From assembly GCA_022316685.1 (NCBI GenBank), contig JAKJHU010000140.1:496001-560000 (forward strand): a stretch of DNA of 64,000 bases, written 5' to 3'. Positions 34,701 through 46,185 of the stretch are shown piece after piece. The notes beneath the pieces are model-generated. The model was not told where the DNA came from. It made no database searches and saw only the letters and a program-made list of their open reading frames with translations. Position numbers and translations under genes: made by a program. Numbering within the stretch: the first letter of the stretch is position 1; every line of letters starts with the position of its first letter. The DNA comes from Progne subis subis (taxonomy: Eukaryota; Chordata; Aves; Passeriformes; Hirundinidae).

Positions 34701-35443
34701 TTCTGTAATTGTAACTTGTGACTGTAACACCAGACAGGTCTCCCTGTTTGAAGCAAAAGGATGACAAAAATACTGGCATCCCTCTGTGCAGATAAGCCAG
34801 ATGCCCTTCAGAAGCAGCAAAAAATATTGTTGTACTTTTTCTTCCTGATCTCCTTCAAGCCCCTGTGGGAGTTCACTAGAGGCATCAGCAATAACAAAGA
34901 ACCCTTAGAATGGATTGCAACAGCCAAGGAGATTTTTTTTTGCTTGATCACAAATGGAGCCAGAAGATGAATTTCGGGGAGAAGAGCAGGAAGGAAGCTG
35001 TGAGAAGTTCCGTAATTTATTAGACATGAGCTGGCTACAAGAGTGAGTCAAGAGTCAGACAAAATAAAAATGGTCAAGGAATGAGAACAAACACATCCTG
35101 GGAAGCAGCTGCAAGCTCGGGGATATGGTACAGTGTTATTACAAAGCTACTAAGAGAGCTGATTTGTGACTCTCTGGCCTGACCTCCAGATCAATGGTAT
35201 ACATCACGTGTCAGGAACTAGATTCAATCATCTGTGAGTCAAAATGCCCCTCTCTGGAGAGAATGAAGTAGTAAACAAATAGGAATTAAGCTGTGATTTC
35301 TGTCTGACTAGATCTGGATCTATCGACGGACGGAGTATTGATCAGTCGATACATAACTAAATATGTGTGGAGATATTGGTACTGGACCATATGAAGACCT
35401 GTGTGTCTATGAGTCTGATGGGAGAATCTTTTATAGAAATACA
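31702..35443. other. Non-coding stretch, nothing recognised except a hairpin
   Basis: Unique DNA. A 14-bp-arm hairpin lies at 32269-32304. No coding frame above about 100 codons and no repeat family was recognised. Confidence 0.5.
32269..32304. repeat. Inverted repeat, 14-bp arms with one G-T pair, 8-base loop
   Basis: The arms TGGTCTGGTGAGGA (32269-32282) and TCCTCACCAGATCA (32291-32304) pair around TGTTATTT. The inner 11 bp are perfect. The arms are GC-richer than the surroundings. Confidence 0.85.
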
Positions 35444-36050
35444 TGTGTTGGATTGGGTTTGCATGGCCAAACTTTTGGTAGCATGGGGGCTACAGAGGTG
35501 GCTTCTGGGAGAAGCTGCTGGAAGCCTCCTCCCTGGCCAGTAGAGCCAGTCTCTGGCAATCCAGAGACGGAAGTGTCGCTGGCCAAGGCTGGGCCAGCTA
35601 GAAATGGTGGTAACACCTCTATGATAGCATATTTTAGAAACAGAGGGAAAAAAGTGATTGCACAATTGTAATTGTGGCCAGAGAAGAGTAGGATGAGAAC
35701 GCGGGAGAGGAACAGCCCTGCAGGCACCAAGGCCAGTGCAGAAGGAGGGGGAGGAAGTGCTCCAGGCTCCGAAGCTGGGATTCCTCTGCAGCCCGTTGTG
35801 CAGCCCATGGTGAAGGAGCTGTGTCCCTGCAGCCCATGGAGATCCACAGGGATGCAGAGATCCCACCGCACACCAGAGCAGGGGGATGCCTGAGAGGAGG
35901 CTGTGACCCTGTGGGAGGCTCACAGAGAGAGGAGTCCACACTGGAGCAGCCCCTCCATGGTGAAGAACCCCACGGAAGAGTGACCCATGCTGCAGCCGTT
36001 TGGGGAGGACTGCTACCCATGGGATGGACTGACACTGCAGTCATGCTAGA
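35444..36050 (+). mobile_element. ERVL-type LTR fragment
   Basis: It starts TGTGTTGGATTGGGTTTGCA and continues with GGCCAAACTTTTGGTAGC, GAAGCTGCTGGAAGC and repeated CCCATGG / GGAGCAG phrases. From memory this matches the LTR style of songbird ERVL elements, which carry a block of short GGAGCAG-type repeats in the second half. The right end is not sharp, the expected full length is not reached, and no internal gag or pol sequence is attached. A long open frame on each strand here (for example minus 35941-35357) comes from this composition. Confidence 0.7.
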
Positions 36051-36083
36051 ACTTCATTTATATACATATTTATATGGTCAGAT

Positions 36084-36127
36084 TGGAAGGACTCTGATCA
36101 ACCTGACGTAGTTGAGGATGTCCCAGT
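36084..36127 (+). mobile_element. CR1 LINE 3' end, left piece (split by an LTR)
   Basis: TGGAAGGACTCTGATCAACC and GTTGAGGATGTCCCAGT match the upstream part of a CR1 tail. The continuation (CATTGCAGGGGGTTGGACTG) resumes at 36428, after the 294-bp insertion and its duplicated CCCAGT. Confidence 0.75.
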
Positions 36128-36421
36128 TGCTGCCTCCACTGAGGCGTAGCGACCTGGTTCCAGGAACGACACGGCAGCCACACCCAGGCTGCTCGGTCCA
36201 TCAGCTCACAGACACCAATGTGGTGGATGGCAAATGGCGTTTATTAACTGGTTACATGGGGTTATAAAACTTCTGTTTGCTACATCACTTCCATCTGCTT
36301 ACGTTACAAGCTACGTGTTGCTTAGCTTATCAAGGACACTAAACAACTAAGTGTTGAGGGAGGGGTTCTGTCTACCCGTACAACACGATATCTTCCGACC
36401 GCCTATCCCTAATCTCCCACA
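36128..36421 (-). mobile_element. Solo LTR inserted in CR1, with 6-bp duplication
   Basis: This 294-bp segment runs from TGCTGCCTCC to TCTCCCACA and is bounded on each side by CCCAGT (36122-36127 and 36422-36427). It has TG...CA ends, and the minus strand has AATAAA (plus-strand TTTATT at about 36240-36245). It interrupts an otherwise continuous CR1 tail. The size, termini and 6-bp duplication fit a solo LTR of a class II (ERVK-like) element. Orientation rests only on the polyadenylation signal. It does not resemble the LTRs of the provirus at 8232-15017. Confidence 0.8.
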
Positions 36422-36427
36422 CCCAGT

Positions 36428-36497
36428 TCATTGCAGGGGGTTGGACTGGCTGACCTTTAAAGATCCCTCCCAACCAAAGCTATGCTATGATTCTACT
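36428..36497 (+). mobile_element. CR1 LINE 3' end, right piece
   Basis: GGGGGTTGGACTGGCTGACC, TTTAAAGATCCCTCCCAACC and the final GCTATGATTCTACTC are the standard CR1 tail. It joins in order with 36084-36127 once the intervening LTR is disregarded. Confidence 0.88.
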
Positions 36498-39400
36498 CAT
36501 GGATATCTTTACATATACATGAATGGTTTTGTTTTGTCCTTTGAGACTTTGTAACAGCTAGCTTGCTTTGTAATTAGCTTGAAACCTGACCCACAACAAG
36601 GGCTATTGGAATGTTTTTGAATATCAAATTGGTTTTGTGTAATTTCTTATCAAGGGTTTTGAAATCTAGCCCAGATTTCACTGGACAATTTGTCAGATCC
36701 TAGATATCTCGGCTGCTTTCCAGACTGCTCCAGAAGGAACCTTGCTCACCAGATCAGCTCAGCATGTCGGGCTATTCTCTGAGATGATATTTGCACTTAG
36801 TTACTGGCCAGGCTTGTGGGAGCAAATCAACAGCAGTAAAACTCTTTGATCTATTTTTCACACCAAAGCCATAGTGGCACCCTTCAGCTTAATTTGCTGG
36901 CTTAGACATTTGGAGAAAAATAAAATAGGTCCACGGTGCTTGATATGAACAGGCTTCAGTCGACCAATGAGAAATCAGGAACTTGGGTAGTCACAACTAA
37001 ACATCATTTAACTCAGCTGTAGTAAGACCCATGTATGTGGAAGAGTTTTACTTCCCAACACAGATCTTAGTTTGGGATTCCTGAATGAGTCCCCTTGAGA
37101 CAGAAGTTTACATTGATGAAGGTGTAGGGAAGGTGCAGTCTGCCCTAGAAGTCTTGTTAATATAAGATACCTAAGATCACAAACAATTTGTCTGGAATGA
37201 GGTCTGGGGTGAAGTAGTTGAAATTGTATTTAGATTCCTGAAAAACACCCTTGAGGTTAAGGATATAGAAAGCAGGAATCCGACCAAGCATCTGATGGGT
37301 CAGACAGAGAAAATAAACCAGGTAAGAACATCTGTGATCTTTTATCTTGTTACTGGCAGGTCTTTAAACCTGCCTCTGAAGCCTGTGCTCCAAGCTCCTG
37401 CTGGAGACTTTATCTTGAAAGCTCAAAATCTTGTTTGAAGGACCACCAAAGTTGTGAGAGACTCATGAGCCCTTTGGAGGCTTGGCCCATGGGGTGAAAT
37501 TGCTAGGCAGATAACCTCTTTGCTGTAACCCAAGCCCAAATGTGGACATGTGAAAGCTTTCTGACCACAGTGTGTGAGTGCAGAAAGACTTTCAGGTTAT
37601 TTACTTACTCCATCTTCTGCAGTGCTGCTCCAGGCAGGGATCATGGCACTAACATGGCCAACATCCATAATTTGTAGAAATATCTCCTACGATGAGCTCA
37701 AGGCAGTCCATAGGATCTAATGCAGGTAGGAAACAACACAGCAGAAAAGGAGATGGAATACAGAGCACAAGGATCTAAACAAGATCTTAGAATTGTGTTA
37801 TCTGCCCACCTCAGCCAGAATGATGAGAAGGATGGGAGCTGACCTCTGGTAATGTATAGGGAATATATTAGCCAGGAGAAAAGTTCTTGCTAGCAAACCA
37901 CTCACAAAAAATTACCTCTGCTAACAGAGACAGAGGAAAAAAAAAAAAAAAAATTAAAAAATCCACAAACAAAAATACCCAGCCAGAAACATCATCTCAG
38001 CAGGGAACATACTAACAGAAAGGAGCTACCACAGTAAACAGAAGCACAGTCTGTGGTATCAAAACACTGTGGCACCCTCCTCCTTTTGATGCTTGCCCAC
38101 TGCCAGCTGCGAAGTCTTCACAGTGCAGCTTTTATGCTCTGCTATGTGACATGAAGCTCTTTATGAAGTAGATACTCCCTGTACCTCTTACTGTGTCCCA
38201 GATTTCAGCAGTAACCAGTCACTGGAAATCTTCCTCTACCTTTTGCCACAAGAGGACTCCAGTCTCCAGTGGCTCCCGGGGAGATGTTTGTGGTTTTTCT
38301 AACTAACTTCTCCAGAGACCTGTTCCAGCAAACTAGCAATTAGGATCCTGGTTTAGCAGCAGCTTTGTTTTTCAAATGTAAAATGGACTAACATGTTTTT
38401 TTCAGAGTTCTAAACAGACAGAGTACTATTTTTTGACAAGAAAGTCCTGCTCTATCCAGCTATGGCCTTGAAAATTTTTGCTAAAGAACATTGCAATGGA
38501 AAACGCTTGCAGGTAAAAGTGATCTTTTTCTTATCATTAATTGTATACAGCTGTGTTGAAGCTTATGGCTAATGAAAAGACTCGTGTTTAATAACATTTT
38601 TAACTAATTTGTTTTAAAGCTTCCTGCTTCTTGTCTCACTTTGTGCCATGAGCTGAAGGGCAAGTATCTTACAATGCTAACATGTCTGATTAATGTGGTT
38701 ATGGCTCTAGAACCACTGTAGTAATTTTAATGATAGAAATATGACCTTCTCCATTTTCATTTTAATAGAGGCCAATAAAGATATCTTATGGCTTTTATGC
38801 CGTATCTTATGCTATTTAACTATCTAGTTATGAATGGAGCTTGTAGAACCATTGTAACTATGTTGTGAGATATAGGAAAGCATAAAATGCAAGTCTGCTG
38901 GACTCTGCAAAATGAGTATGCATTTACAGTTCACATAGGTGGGGTCTGATCTCCACTGGGGGAAGAGGAGCTCATTCAGCAGTTGTGAAAGATGGAGGAT
39001 TTGAAAAGGAAAATGCTGGGGAAAGCACTGCAATGATTTCCTAGGCAGGCTGCTGACCTGAGAGAACTGAGTGATCTGTCTATTGCTGCTGCTCACTTGC
39101 CTGTCTGCATTTACGACAATTTTTAGACAACACTGATACCATGATGTCACACAACTCCAAGGGCTGTCATAAAAAGATGTGAGAGACTGCTTTTCAGTGT
39201 TATGACTATTAAAGTCTTTGAGTTGCATGTTGTAATAACAACAGCTGAAACAGCCGGACTTGACTCTCCCAGCACTAGAATTAAAGCTTGTTGTGCTTTG
39301 CTGCTTTTGTTACCCTGTTCATGATAGAGTTCACACCAGTTTACAAGGCCTTTTAGGACAGAATTGTGTTGCTGCGGTGAGAAAGTTAAGTGTTGCAAAC

Positions 39401-41979
39401 ACTGGCAAATGCCCAAAGGAAATGTCACAGCTGCAGACCCCTGAAAGGGATGCTGATTCCTTGCAAAGGAGAGCTGAAGCCAGAAGGGCCCTCAGCCTGA
39501 ACTGCAATGTACATCTATCAGAGAGCTTCTGTCAAAGGGATATGTGATATCTGGGGGACACTGATGAATTAGCTTTTGGCTAGGGAGCTCAGGTGGTGTT
39601 AGGACACAGCAGATGCATGGCTGGGTTATGAGCGCTGTACTCCACATCTACCCACTCAGGATTTTATGCACATCTCAGGTGTGTTTGCATGGACTGCAGA
39701 CAGCACATAACCAGCAGATGTGTTTTCTGAAGGGCTGTTAACAGAATAGACACTAGAGGGCTGTGGAAAATGGTCTTAAAAAATATTAGTGTTTGCCTTG
39801 CTTACTCCCCACATTTCTTTGGGGGACTTCTGAGGGGCAGAACAGATCTAGGCCCCAGCTTCAACAGACAGATGGGGGAGTGATAGATTGCTCTAACCCA
39901 GGAAGAGGACCCATCTGCTGCAAGGTCTGACAACACAGCAAATTCAAGTTCAGGGCTCCCTGGGCCACGAGAAATGCCATGGCTGCATGATGCAAAGCAT
40001 CCGTCTGAGGTAAATTTTCTCTCATGGTCCAGTTTACTGAAAAAAATTTTGACAATTTAACTGACAAGTATTCTGTTCTGTATCACTAATGCTTCATGCA
40101 CTGTCCTAGAACACATAGGAAAATAGAATGTATTATTATTTATCAGGGTCTCTAATTGTTTTGACAGAAATAATTTTGGATGGTCAGTTTTTTGTCAAAT
40201 GAGTGGTGTGTGGCAATGTGGCAGAGAACAGATGAAACACTAGTAGTCATGGAATGATTGCCTGATAAGAAAATAATTTAGTAGACATCTTTAGCCAAAA
40301 CACTTTTAGAAGGGTTTTTTTAAATGTTGAAAATGGAAATGCCTGGGAAGTGAACTTTAAGTCCCACCAAGATTCATGTGGGGCACTAAAAACTGTAGCT
40401 CTGTACCAAGGTAGCTGAGAAGCCATGGTGGGACAAATGCCCACCCCACAAAGCCCCCATCTAGACACAGACAACTGGACCAATGTCAAGTCCATGGATT
40501 AGTTAAAAAGCCATTTGTACCAGACAAGGTGCTGGCAAACTACCTGGTTGCATTTGAGTGTTCCAGCTCTAAAAGCAGAAGGGTGAAGGGAGTGAAGGAC
40601 ACAAAAAGGACCAGTGAGGTTGTGAACAGACAGGACACAAGGCAACAGGGAGAGTGGGAAGGCAGTATGGGGCAGGGTGAGATGCTTCACGTACTAAGAG
40701 GATGGCTCAACCAGGCAGTGCCCTGAGCCAGGGTGATGGGAGGCCTTGGCATCTCCTCACAGTGCCCTGCTCCATTGCACACTACAGGCTTGCCCTCAGG
40801 GAAGAATTTTGGTGAGGATTAAGTGAAAATCCCAACCAACTTGAAGGCAGCTGGACTCATGACAACTTCTCCACACCTTGCAGATGATGGCAGAAATCAC
40901 AACAAATATAGGTGAACTTAAAATTACCTGCCCTAGCAAGTGTTTCAGGGGCTTATTTAATGGGTAGAGAAGGGCTGTGGTAACTCTTGAGTAGTAGGGA
41001 CAGCTTAGGCTGTGTGAGCTGTTTCTAGCTTTTCATGTGTTTATCATGCTTTTCTTTACAGGAAAGAGCAAAAATGGATGGTGACTTCTCCTTCTAGCAC
41101 CATGCTCTACTCCTATCTAGGTACAGTGCATTCTGCTTTATGTCCCATTGAGCTCACTAGAAGAAAATCAGCTACCTCTACTGGCATTGGGTACATGGAT
41201 ATCAGTGATGCAGGGTGACGCCTTGTAGTCCGTGTGTGGGCTGGAGCTGGCTGGAGGCAGTCAGTGAGAGAAACTGTGCCCTGGTCCAAGCTGAGCTTGC
41301 AGCTTGGGATGAATTCAGGCTTTTTCATTAGTATCCAGGAGACCTTTTCAAGTAATGAGTTGCTGCTTTTTAGTGCTGGAAGCCATCTTCCTGTGTAGTA
41401 CGAGGAACATCAGAGCTAGTGATCCTTGTCTCGTTTCAGCCTCTGCGCACATTAAAGAGAAAAAGGATCTGGCTTTTTCTGTGAAGGGTGGGGTAGTAAA
41501 GCCCTTCAGGCACGTGATTTAATGCTTCTGGTTTCAGAAGCATGAGTCTCAGCTTCACGTCGTATTTTGCACCAAAGCTTCAGCTGTACATGGGTGATTC
41601 AGACTTTAGTGATGCAAGTCAGACTCATGTTGGTCACATTATTCCCTCATGTGATTTTTGGTTTCAGAAAGTTTGGGTACCTTTTAACTCTGCTATCCCT
41701 CTTCCCATGGAGATAAAGGAGGTGTGAAGGCTGCTTGGCTTCCTGTTCTTGGTCCAGCGCTGAACCGTGGGACTCGCACAGTGGAGGCGAGAGGCAGCAG
41801 CAGTTAAATGCGTGTGGCTGGGTCGTTTTCTGCCGTGATGCTTTATCAGACACTCTGCTGCCCGTAAAGTCAAGCCTCCCCCGAAGGGTAGGCAGGCTGA
41901 GGCCAGGGATGCGATGATGAACTGTCCTCCTCGTCTGGAGGAGCTTAGGGGTCCGTGCTTGCCATGGGATTGATTTTTC
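36498..41979. other. Non-coding stretch upstream of the CpG island
   Basis: Unique DNA with a 17-base A run at 37937-37953. Open frames up to about 134 codons (minus 39228-38824) show nothing recognisable. No further repeat tail was identified. Confidence 0.5.
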
Positions 41980-42650
41980 GCCCTGGATGCACAGGCGAAG
42001 CTGGGAGCGTGCCCAGCTGCGCGTCAGGGCTGCATATTGCATGGGTGCCTTTGAGCCACGGCGTCGGCGTGTGCCTGGATGCTGAGACAAAGTGCTCCTG
42101 CGGCTGCAGGGCTTCAGCGCGGTGATTCCTCCAGGTTGGCTTTTCTCCAGTATCTTGCGCGCGGCGTCAGTGAACCCCAGGGATGGGCTATTGCTTGCTG
42201 GCCGGGGGGTCCGCCTGATCCTTGTTTAAGGGGTTGGTGGTTTTGCTTTATTTACTCTGCCTTGGATTCAGGCTCTCCCTGTGCCGAGGAGAAGACAGAC
42301 GCAAACTGCGGGGAGTGCGGGTGGAATAACAAACCGAAGGGAGCCGAGCTCCGGCCGGGAGAGGCCGGGACGCTCCCCGTGGGCGCTCCCGCGGGGACCG
42401 AGCACCGCGCCCGCTCCGCGTCGATCCCGCCCGGATTTTGCACGTTTCCTTCTCCCCTACCCCCCCTCCCCGTTATTTTTTCTCCCTCTTATTTTTCTTC
42501 TCCGTCTCCCCCCCCGTCTTCCCTCCCTCTCTCCCTAGCGTGGTTGGATCAGTCTTTTGGTATTTCCTGCCGCCGCCTCCTCGAGCAGTTGCCCGGCCCC
42601 GGCCCGGCGCTGCGCGCTTTCCGTGCGGCCGGGGGAGCGGCTCGGCGGGG

Positions 42651-42687
42651 CCCACGCGTGTCCCCGCTCCTGTCCCACGCGTGTCCC
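42651..42687. promoter_or_regulatory. Pair of identical 14-bp boxes containing CACGCGTG
   Basis: CCCACGCGTGTCCC occurs at 42651-42664 and again at 42674-42687, 23 bp apart (about two helical turns). The core CACGCG/ACGCGT resembles sites bound by bHLH repressors of the HES/HEY type. That assignment is an inference. The repeats sit just upstream of the (CGG)n run and splice donor. Confidence 0.6.
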
Positions 42688-42691
42688 GGCC

Positions 42692-42724
42692 ATGCGGCGG
42701 CGGCGGCGGGGCGCGGCGTGCTGA
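42692..42724 (+). CDS. Short upstream open reading frame (uORF), MRRRRRGAAC
   Basis: The frame ATG (CGG)5 GGC GCG GCG TGC TGA lies entirely inside the proposed first exon, 37 bases before the donor. The ATG context is CGGCCATGC, with a C at -3. If transcribed it would be a ten-residue, arginine-rich uORF that could dampen translation of the main frame. It could equally be upstream of the true start site and never transcribed. Confidence 0.3.
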   Translation: MRRRRRGAAC

Positions 42725-45700
42725 GCGCGGCACCGCGCGGGGGCTCAGCCGCCCCGGCCAGGTAAGACGCGCCGGACATCCTACTCCCCCCACCCCCTCC
42801 TCCCCCCAATGCCACGTCCTCCCCCGAAATCCCAAAGCCATCCCCCCCCAAATACCATATAAAAGCAAATACCACTCTCTCCCCCCGCCCTGAATTATTC
42901 CAATAAATCCATTCGCCCCCTCCCATGCTAGCCTGTTCTTCTCGTAGCCCGCGCTGCTAGGCTTCCTGTTTTTTAGTATAACGTGGTACCCCCAGAGTCG
43001 GCTTGCGAGCGGCGTGATTTCAGCGAGGGTCTGAGCGCTGGCAGCTTTGGGAGGGTAACCCTGCCGCCTCTGCCCGTGCTTTGTGCCCAGGTTCTGCGTC
43101 GCCGTTTCTACATGTGCCTTTTGGGGTTTGGCGACGGGAGCTGTGGGGTGGACCCGCTTGCCCCCCGACATCTCGGCATGGCAGGGCTGGGGAGTCAGCA
43201 AGCGGCCCGTGTGGCGTGTGGGGATGGCATGCTGTCAAGGAGACCTGATTTCTTTAGACATGTGGGCATATCTGGTAGGTGGAACGCATTTTTAATGTAC
43301 TTTTTTCAGCATGGCAAGGAACTAGTAAGGAGACTGGCGCTGTTACTAATTGGCTACATTTAATTGACGATAGTAATTATCCTTTCCTATAGGCGCTTGT
43401 GCAGATACCATAGTGGAGACCATAGGCATCGCTACCTAAAAACATATTTTGGAAACCTGTGTTTGGAAATGCTTTTAGCTTGCGCTAAGTGAAGCAAGGC
43501 AGCATTCCTAGAAAAATAAACACATAAGCACATGCAACGATCTATTGGATCAGAAATCATATTTTTCAAGTGCTATGCAAACCTGAAATGTTGCAGTGTA
43601 AAACAATTGTTTAACGTACGTGAGGGAGAAGGTTCTTTAAACTGTGTAGTCATCTCCTCACTTCATCCAGCTGCAGCAGTGTTTGTTGTCAAAATATTCC
43701 TTCCCCCTTTTTGCACTGATGTACGAGATAACAAGAGTACTCAGCAATGTCTGTACAGCAGGGAACAGCCACTGCACTGGATGTGTCCCCAGCTGCCACC
43801 TTTCCTCCTTGGCAGCAAGTTTCTGAAAAGGTGTGAGTGGGGAGGGAGAGACAGAAGCCTCAAGCCAGGCTCTGTGTGTGGCAGGTTCTCTTGCCCAAAG
43901 AGGAGGTGTTCTCGGCTGGGCAGTTCCCAGTGGGATGGTAGGTGACCCTGGGAGTATCCCCACCCTGGCTGGGCAAGGAGGGTGACAGTGCTGGGCCAAA
44001 AGGACTTGGGGCCGCAAGGGAGTCAGATTCAGCTCCAGGGGTTACTTTGTGGCACTATTGATGGAGGGCAGCAGTTCTCTGACTTAGGGAGAAAATGCAG
44101 GCCGCATTCCTCCCCTCCTCTTATTTGGGTTTGAAGTGGACAATGTGAACCTAAGGAATTATTTAATCATAGTGATGCATGCATGACAGTAACTGAAAGA
44201 TGGATTTACTGCTCTAATCTTTTCATGGTGCTTAATTTAATTTTCATGTGCTTTATTGCAATACTGATTCATCAGGTGAGTGGGAGGGAGGCTTGTACAG
44301 TACAGGTGGTTCAGTTTCTATTGCTGGATTAGATATTTCTCAAGGTGCTTTCTTGGCCACAGCATGATACAGTGCTGTGGTTTGGAATCCAGGATATCTC
44401 TAGGGAAAGGCCATTCCTATAATCTGCAATGTGCAGTGTTTGAAATCAGTGTGCCGTGCTCAGAGCAAAACTGAGACTCGACTAATTTTTATTATGTTCA
44501 TAGATCATAAAAATTTCAGTTAAGCTAATCTGAATTGGGTTAGACTCACTTCATGTCCAAAGGAGCTGTTACTTGCTGGAGGCAATTGTGAGACTGTCAG
44601 CATTGCCGCTGCTGAAGGGCTTTTAGTGATGGATCTGGGGCTGAGGAGGTAAAAACGAAACTGCCCTGAAGTGTGTCAGCAGGGCCCTGCTGCTTCTGAG
44701 CTGCGGAGCGCAGACCTCCCTCTACAACTGCACAGATTTATGCTATTTGATCTCCTGTTTTATTTGGGGGGGAAGAGCTGCATTTGGTGTTTTTTCTCCT
44801 GACCTCCCTGCCTTTGGAGTATTAACAGTGCAGTGCTTTCTCAGGCAGAAATGCTGCTCCTCACACCTCCTCTCCTCAACATGATATGTCTCTGGCAGCA
44901 CATTGTAGGTGTTTGTGCATGCCTGCTATGGTTACTAAGGTAAAGGAAACAGAAGAAGCAGCTCAGGGAGTGGGAACAATCCAAATGCTAAGTACACACG
45001 AGTTTGGGCAGGAATGACAGTCACCTGCTCTGCCAGCATGTCTCAGTGTGGGTCTGGGCTTGCTCACTCCTCATGCAGGCTCCTGACTGTCACTGGTGTT
45101 TATGCTGTGCTTTAGAGCACCAGGCGTCTTGAGACTGAGAAAACTCTTCCCATGTGCTGCTCAGCCCTTATTTTGGAGCTGTGTGGTTGTGGTGCATTTA
45201 ATTGTACAGGGCCATGTCTAAACAACAGGTTCTGCCTTCAACCGAGCTCCTCCCCACCACTGTGGCTCGTTCTGGTCATGCAATGAAGGAGGAAGGAGAC
45301 AACCATCCTGAAAAACACCCTTTTGAAAGGTAGCTGATGAGCCTCTGTGGAGGACTGAGAAGTATTGTACCTGCCCAGATTTTCACATTTCTTAATTATT
45401 GGAATATACTTTCTCTGCTCAACAGTCAAGGGAGTGTTGTGCTTGCACCAGGCTCTAGGTACTGTATATGCTTCTGTGTAATACAAAAAGATCAAGGGAC
45501 TAAAGGGGAATATTCTGCAGAACTGGAAGCAGCTAACAGCAGGCTAGTAAGAGTTACCTGTAAATGGTTTCTGCCATCACAGAAGGAGAGTGGTATGAAA
45601 GGGGAATTAATTTTTTTGATAGGTTAGAATAGTCCAGCTGCTTGTGTGGTGGGTTTTAGTTTCTTTCAAGCTGCATAAAAACCACGGACATACCCCTTGT

Positions 45701-46093
45701 TCTTTAGTCTCAGTTTTCTGTAGTGTTTGTAGAAGTACAGTTGAAATTGTGCCATTTTTTCCTTTATGCTCCTTTCAGCTTGAAGGGATTTATAGGTGTA
45801 TAAATCAAAGTCTGAATTGAAAAGGCTCAGTTCTCCTCTTTGTTTAATAAACAGCCAGCTGTATACCTGGGCTTTCCTTTTGCAGTGTGTCACTGAGGTC
45901 TGTGCTCTGTTCCAATATCAATAACTTTGCCATGCTGGCAGTCTTCTTGATAGTAGTTTTTCTATGTGTTTTGTTAAACTCCATGCCAAGCTTCAACTTA
46001 CTGGGAATTGACTGCAGGGCTGTATGAGTTTGAGTGTTTTGGCAACCCAGTTACCATTTGCATGATTATAGCATCAGTGAAAAATTAACCAGC

Positions 46094-46132
46094 TAAAGGC
46101 AAAAGAGAAATACTTAAAGGCAAAAGAGAAAT
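46094..46132. repeat. Two-copy direct repeat, 18 bp, period 21
   Basis: TAAAGGCAAAAGAGAAAT is present twice, perfectly, at 46094-46111 and 46115-46132. It is a recent short duplication in non-coding DNA. Confidence 0.9.
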
Positions 46133-46164
46133 CTGTAATAAACTGGGATGTGTGCAGTTTTCTT

Positions 46165-46185
46165 GGGGGGGGGGGGGGGGGGGGG
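46165..46185. repeat. Homopolymer of 21 G
   Basis: There are 21 consecutive G followed by TGGGAAGGG. It is capable of G-quadruplex formation, and it is also a site where sequencing and assembly length errors are likely. Confidence 0.9.

Larger units (their letters stand above)
42300..42761 (+). other. Probable first exon (5' UTR) ending at a splice donor
   Basis: The exon end is CCCCGGCCAG followed by GTAAGA, a near-perfect donor, inside the CpG island. The start is arbitrary; transcription probably begins somewhere in 42300-42650. A 228-codon open frame (42079-42765) ends at the TAA formed by the donor itself and is Pro/Arg/Ala/Gly/Ser-rich, so I regard it as a by-product of GC content. The only ATG in a fair context near the donor opens a ten-codon frame, so this exon looks non-coding. 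Confidence 0.6.
41980..43260. promoter_or_regulatory. CpG island, probable promoter of a host gene
   Basis: CpG frequency and G+C jump sharply here, most strongly at 42340-42770, in a window otherwise poor in CpG. There is no obvious TATA box. Features include a C/T-rich tract (about 42443-42540), a CCCGCCC Sp1-type box near 42427, a (CGG)n run (42695-42709) and two identical CCCACGCGTGTCCC boxes. CpG islands of this kind usually mark the 5' end of constitutive or developmental genes. The plus-strand splice donor at 42762 implies rightward transcription. The gene cannot be named from this sequence. Confidence 0.85.

Noticed and set aside
35321..35351. Inverted repeat TATCGAC / GTCGATA with an 18-base spacer
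   Set aside because: Arms of only 7 bp are expected by chance many times in 64 kb, though two CpGs in each arm region are unusual here.
35357..35941. 194-codon minus-strand frame and overlapping plus-strand frames
   Set aside because: These lie in the ERVL-type LTR, whose repeated GGAGCAG/CCCATGG phrases keep frames open by composition.
42079..42765. 228-codon plus-strand open frame through the CpG island
   Set aside because: It is Pro/Arg/Ala/Gly/Ser-rich, stop codons are rare in GC-rich DNA, several frames on both strands are open here, and its stop comes from the splice donor itself.
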